A stretch of DNA of 64,000 nt from Novilysobacter_A longmucuonensis (lineage in GTDB: Bacteria > Pseudomonadota > Gammaproteobacteria > Xanthomonadales > Xanthomonadaceae): NCBI RefSeq assembly GCF_046600735.1, contig NZ_JBJMAW010000009.1, forward strand, positions 68,000 to 131,999, read 5' to 3'. Under the pieces are notes generated by a model that searched no databases, had not been told where the DNA came from, and saw only the letters and a list, made by a program, of their open reading frames with translations. Below, in pieces: positions 60,988 through 64,000 of this stretch. Both the position numbers and the translations under genes were made by a program. Within the stretch, counting starts at the first letter, position 1; the number at the start of each line of letters is the position of its first letter.

Positions 60988-62427
60988 TCAGGCCTTGGTC
61001 TTGCCGCCCTTGGCCTGTTCCGGCGCCGGCCGGGCGTCGGCGTAGCGCACGCTCTCGACCTGCTGGATGCGCGCCAGCGCCGGCGCGGCGTGTGCGCGGA
61101 ACGCCACCAGATCGGCGCCCTTCAGCGGCTCCGGCGGCGGCATCGTCACCGACAGCGGGTTGCGGTGCACGCCCTTGACGCGGAATTCGTAGTGCAGGTG
61201 CGGACCGGTCGCCAGCCCGGAGCTGCCGACATAGCCGATCGTCTGGCCCTGCGCCACGCGTTGGCCGACCTTGTACTTGCCGAAGCGCGACATGTGCGCG
61301 TATAGGGTGGTGTTGCCCTTGCCGTGATCGAGCACCACGGTGCGGCCGTAGCCGCTCTTCCAGCCGACGAACTGCACGCGCGCGTCTCCGGCGGCCATGA
61401 TCGGGGTGCCCGTGCCGGCGCCGTAGTCGACCCCGTCGTGCCGGCGGGTGCGACCCAGCACCGGGTGCACGCGGGCGCGGCTGAAGCCGGAGGTGATCCG
61501 GGCGTACTGGACCGGCATGCGGATGAAGCTCTTTTTCAGCGGACGGCCGTCGGCGGTGAAGTATTCGGCCTTGCCCTCGCGCTCGAATCGGAATCCCGAA
61601 TAGGTCTTGCCGCCGGTGGTGAAGGTGGCTGCGAGCACGTCGCCGGTGCCGATGCGCTCGCCCTCGCGCCAGACTTCCTCGAACACCACGCTGAAACGGT
61701 CGCCCTTGCGGATGTCGCTGTTGAAGTCGATGTCGTACTGGAAGATGTCGTCGGCCATGCGCACGATCGTGGCCGGCGACAGCCCGGCCTTGCGCGCGGC
61801 CACATACAGCGAGCTGGTGATTTCGCCGGTGGCTACTCTGGTGCGAGTCTGGGTCGGGCGCTCGATCAGGGTCTCGGTGATCGTGTCGCCGGCCAGGCTG
61901 AGCTTGACCCGGTGCGTGTCGTCACGATCAAAGCGGATCGCGCGCAGCCCTGCATCGACCGGCAGGTCGAACGCCAGCTCGGTGCCGGGGCGCAGCCGGG
62001 TCAGCACTTCCTTGACCCCTGGATGGTCGAGCAGCCGGTACATCGTGGTCGCCGGGATCTCGAGCTGCTCGAACACGCCGCCCAGGGTCTGTCCCGGTTC
62101 GATCCGCACGATCTGCCAACTGTCGTCCTGCGGGCTCTGCGCGCGCGACAAGGGCAGCGGCGGCAACGCGAGCGCCATCGACTGGCGCGGCGCCTGCGCC
62201 GGCGTGGACGGCTTCGGGTTGAAACCCGGCACGATCGCCACCACCAGCATGCCCATGGTCGCGAGCAGGCTTGCCTGCATCCACTGGCGGCGCGACCAGC
62301 GGCCGTTGAACCCATCCGGGAGCCGACGTGCCAGCACCGGGCGACGCAGGATGGCTTCGCGCAAGGTCGCCAGGCGCTCGCGACGCTGCGGGCCGGGCCG
62401 CGGTGTTCCGGTGTGGTCGGTGGTCAT
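60988..62427 (-). CDS. M23-family murein endopeptidase (OapA/LysM-type region)
   Basis: 479 residues. One N-terminal membrane helix (about 52-70, LLATMGMLVVAIVPGF), then an OapA/LysM-like region (WQIVRIEPGQTLGGVFEQLE). The C-terminal LytM fold has RRHDGVDYGAGTGTPIMAAG with His and Asp ligands and TGPHLHYEFRVKG with the H-x-H. Cuts crosslinks so new wall can be inserted, like MepM. Divergent from tyrS. Confidence 0.92.
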   Translation of the reverse strand: MTTDHTGTPRPGPQRRERLATLREAILRRPVLARRLPDGFNGRWSRRQWMQASLLATMGMLVVAIVPGFNPKPSTPAQAPRQSMALALPPLPLSRAQSPQDDSWQIVRIEPGQTLGGVFEQLEIPATTMYRLLDHPGVKEVLTRLRPGTELAFDLPVDAGLRAIRFDRDDTHRVKLSLAGDTITETLIERPTQTRTRVATGEITSSLYVAARKAGLSPATIVRMADDIFQYDIDFNSDIRKGDRFSVVFEEVWREGERIGTGDVLAATFTTGGKTYSGFRFEREGKAEYFTADGRPLKKSFIRMPVQYARITSGFSRARVHPVLGRTRRHDGVDYGAGTGTPIMAAGDARVQFVGWKSGYGRTVVLDHGKGNTTLYAHMSRFGKYKVGQRVAQGQTIGYVGSSGLATGPHLHYEFRVKGVHRNPLSVTMPPPEPLKGADLVAFRAHAAPALARIQQVESVRYADARPAPEQAKGGKTKA

Positions 62428-62621
62428 GTCTCGTCTCCGGCGCGAGGTCTGGAAGGACTGGTGTGAAGGGTATGTAGCGGGGTTACCATAGAGACGCGAG
62501 AAATCGGAGTCAAACCCTTGAGCTGAATGATTTTTTTGGGTTCCCGTTTTTTTAACCGGGGGTTAACTTCGTTCGAGGATCGCGTCACGTTTTCACCTCC
62601 CCACCAGCAGCGAGTTCACCC

Positions 62622-63845
62622 GTGTCCGTGCAAGCCTCCATCGACCTGATCGGCCGCGGCGCCGATGAAATCCTTAAGCGCGACGAACTCGAAGCGCGCC
62701 TCGGCGCGTCCATGAAGCCGGGCGGCCGCCCGTTGCGGATCAAGGCCGGCTTCGACCCGACCGCGCCGGACCTGCACATCGGCCACACCGTGCTGCTCAA
62801 CAAGATGCGGCAGTTCCAGGACCTCGGCCACCAGGTGGTGTTCCTGATCGGCGACTTCACCGGAATGATCGGCGACCCGACCGGCAAGAACGTCACCCGC
62901 AAGCCGCTGACGCGCGAGGACGTCCTGGCCAACGCGCAGACCTACGCCGACCAGGTGTTCAAGGTGCTCGACCGCGAGCGCACCGAGGTGCGGTTCAACT
63001 CCGAATGGTTCGGCCGCATGTCGGCTGCCGACATGATCAGGCTGGCCGCGCAGCACACCGTCGCACGCATGCTCGAGCGCGATGATTTCGCCAAGCGCCA
63101 CAAGGCCCGGCAGCCGATCGCGATCCACGAGTTCCTGTACCCGCTGGTGCAGGGCTACGATTCGGTCGCGCTGGAGGCCGATGTCGAACTCGGCGGCACC
63201 GACCAGAAGTTCAACCTGCTGATGGGCCGCGGCCTGCAGGAGCACCACGGCCAACCGCCGCAGATCGTGCTGACCATGCCGCTGCTGGAGGGGCTGGACG
63301 GCGTGCAGAAGATGAGCAAGTCGCTCGGCAACTACATCGGCATCGACGAGCCGGCGATCGAAATCGTCACCAAGGCGATGAAGATCGGCGATGCGCTGAT
63401 GTGGCGATGGATCGAGCTGCTCAGCTTCGAGATCTCCTCGGCCGAGGCGGCCACGCTCAAGCGCGACATCGAGGCCGGCCAGCTCAACCCGCGCGACCTC
63501 AAGCTGCGCCTGGCGCGCGAGCTGGCCGCTCGCTTCCACGGCGCCGGAGCGGCCGAAACCGCGGTCGCCGGCTGGAACGCCGCGGTCCGTGGCGAAGGCG
63601 ACACCGCCTCGCTGCCGCTGAACGAGGTGGCGATTCCCGCCGAGGGCCTGCGCATCGCCGCATTGCTGACCGCCTGCGGCCTGACGCCCAGCAACTCCGA
63701 GGCCAACCGCAAGCTCAAGGAGCGGGCGGTGCGCATCGACGGCGAGGTGATCGAGGACGCGCAACGCGTGTTCGCCCCCGGGTTCGAGGGCGTGCTGGCG
63801 GTCGGCAAGCGTACGTTCGCGCGGGTGCGTCTGATGGCTGCCTGA
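62622..63845 (+). CDS. tyrS: Tyrosyl-tRNA synthetase
   Basis: 407 residues from a GTG start (SVQASIDLIGRG follows). Class I motifs: APDLHIGHTVLLNKM for HIGH, and VQKMSKSLGNYIGID for KMSKS. C-terminal S4 RNA-binding part (SEANRKLKERAVRIDGEV). Charges tRNA-Tyr. In related Xanthomonas genomes it lies just before an rRNA operon. Confidence 0.96.
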   Translation: MSVQASIDLIGRGADEILKRDELEARLGASMKPGGRPLRIKAGFDPTAPDLHIGHTVLLNKMRQFQDLGHQVVFLIGDFTGMIGDPTGKNVTRKPLTREDVLANAQTYADQVFKVLDRERTEVRFNSEWFGRMSAADMIRLAAQHTVARMLERDDFAKRHKARQPIAIHEFLYPLVQGYDSVALEADVELGGTDQKFNLLMGRGLQEHHGQPPQIVLTMPLLEGLDGVQKMSKSLGNYIGIDEPAIEIVTKAMKIGDALMWRWIELLSFEISSAEAATLKRDIEAGQLNPRDLKLRLARELAARFHGAGAAETAVAGWNAAVRGEGDTASLPLNEVAIPAEGLRIAALLTACGLTPSNSEANRKLKERAVRIDGEVIEDAQRVFAPGFEGVLAVGKRTFARVRLMAA

Positions 63846-63985
63846 ACCCGCGGATGAAGCCGCCAGAGGTTTTTTGTCGGAGCCTCTTCCAAAGCCCGCT
63901 CCGGATGTGCACAATGCGCGCCCCGCCACCCTGGAGGGACGATTTGAAGGGGTGGTGGGGTTGGCAAAAAGCGCGTGACGGGCTG

Positions 63986-63991
63986 TTGACG
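63986..63991 (+). promoter_or_regulatory. Possible -35 element, start of an rRNA promoter
   Basis: TTGACG with a G+C-rich approach, 140 bases after tyrS at the very end of the window. In related genomes tyrS precedes the 16S gene, so this could be the rrn P1 -35 box. The -10 box and rRNA lie outside the window. Confidence 0.3.
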
Positions 63992-64000
63992 GCCCTGAAA

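Overview
The window is a G+C-rich gammaproteobacterial chromosome segment, most likely from the Xanthomonadaceae (Lysobacter/Luteimonas-like). This rests on gene content and order (aceB-aceA, speA/speE, radC-coaBC-dut-algC-pyrE, anmK-M23 peptidase-tyrS), on GTAG-type intergenic repeats like those of Stenotrophomonas and Xanthomonas, and on a cyclase/modified-peptide/SagB-like dehydrogenase cluster that I associate with this family. The genus is inferred from memory, not from a search.

Layout. (1) 1-4542: glyoxylate shunt (malate synthase, isocitrate lyase) and a cNMP-domain/GGDEF protein. (2) 4553-9349: a RiPP-like cluster made of a membrane cyclase-TPR protein, two paralogous small precursor-like proteins on the opposite strand, and a SagB-type dehydrogenase. 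(3) 9502-17857: comM, split by a 6.8-kb island (about 10930-17759) with a large serine recombinase. The island carries a soluble-protein/4-TM-protein pair, an Xre regulator, a lipoprotein, a small resolvase, and a HUH-like protein preceded by direct repeats and hairpins. (4) 17867-26223: housekeeping genes ubiK, glnB/glnK, speE, speA, a beta-hydroxyacid dehydrogenase, a SPOR protein and argS. (5) 26371-50305: radC, split by a 23.3-kb element (about 26530-49789). Its left end has three tandem tyrosine recombinases plus a small HTH/coiled-coil protein (Tn554-like). The cargo is a defence island: a type III restriction-modification system run together with a ShosTA-like pair in one minus-strand operon, an OLD-family nuclease, an Xre-ImmA regulator/protease pair, and a bacterial ubiquitin-like conjugation operon (Ubl, E2-like, JAB-E1 fusion, DUF6527-like). 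(6) 50462-64000: coaC and coaB as separate overlapping genes, dut, algC-type phosphomannomutase, pyrE, a GNAT, xthA, ampG, anmK, an M23 endopeptidase, tyrS, and what may be the start of an rRNA promoter.

How the parts fit. The two islands sit in two different DNA-processing genes (comM and radC) and were delivered by unrelated recombinases. Rejoining the chromosomal sides restores an open comM frame, and gives a radC frame that stays open if one codon at the junction is supplied by the right flank. Inside the radC element the Xre-ImmA pair faces the Ubl operon across a spacer with two copies of the inverted repeat TGTTGTC-N6-GACAMCA, so a protease-relieved repressor probably controls the conjugation operon. 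In the RiPP-like cluster the two precursors share an N-terminal helix-like segment and a C-terminal segment and differ in a short Cys/Trp-containing middle.

The systems I would look at first are the two-precursor peptide cluster, the Ubl operon with an E2 that lacks a core cysteine, the type III R-M/ShosTA operon, and the RexAB-like pair in the comM island.
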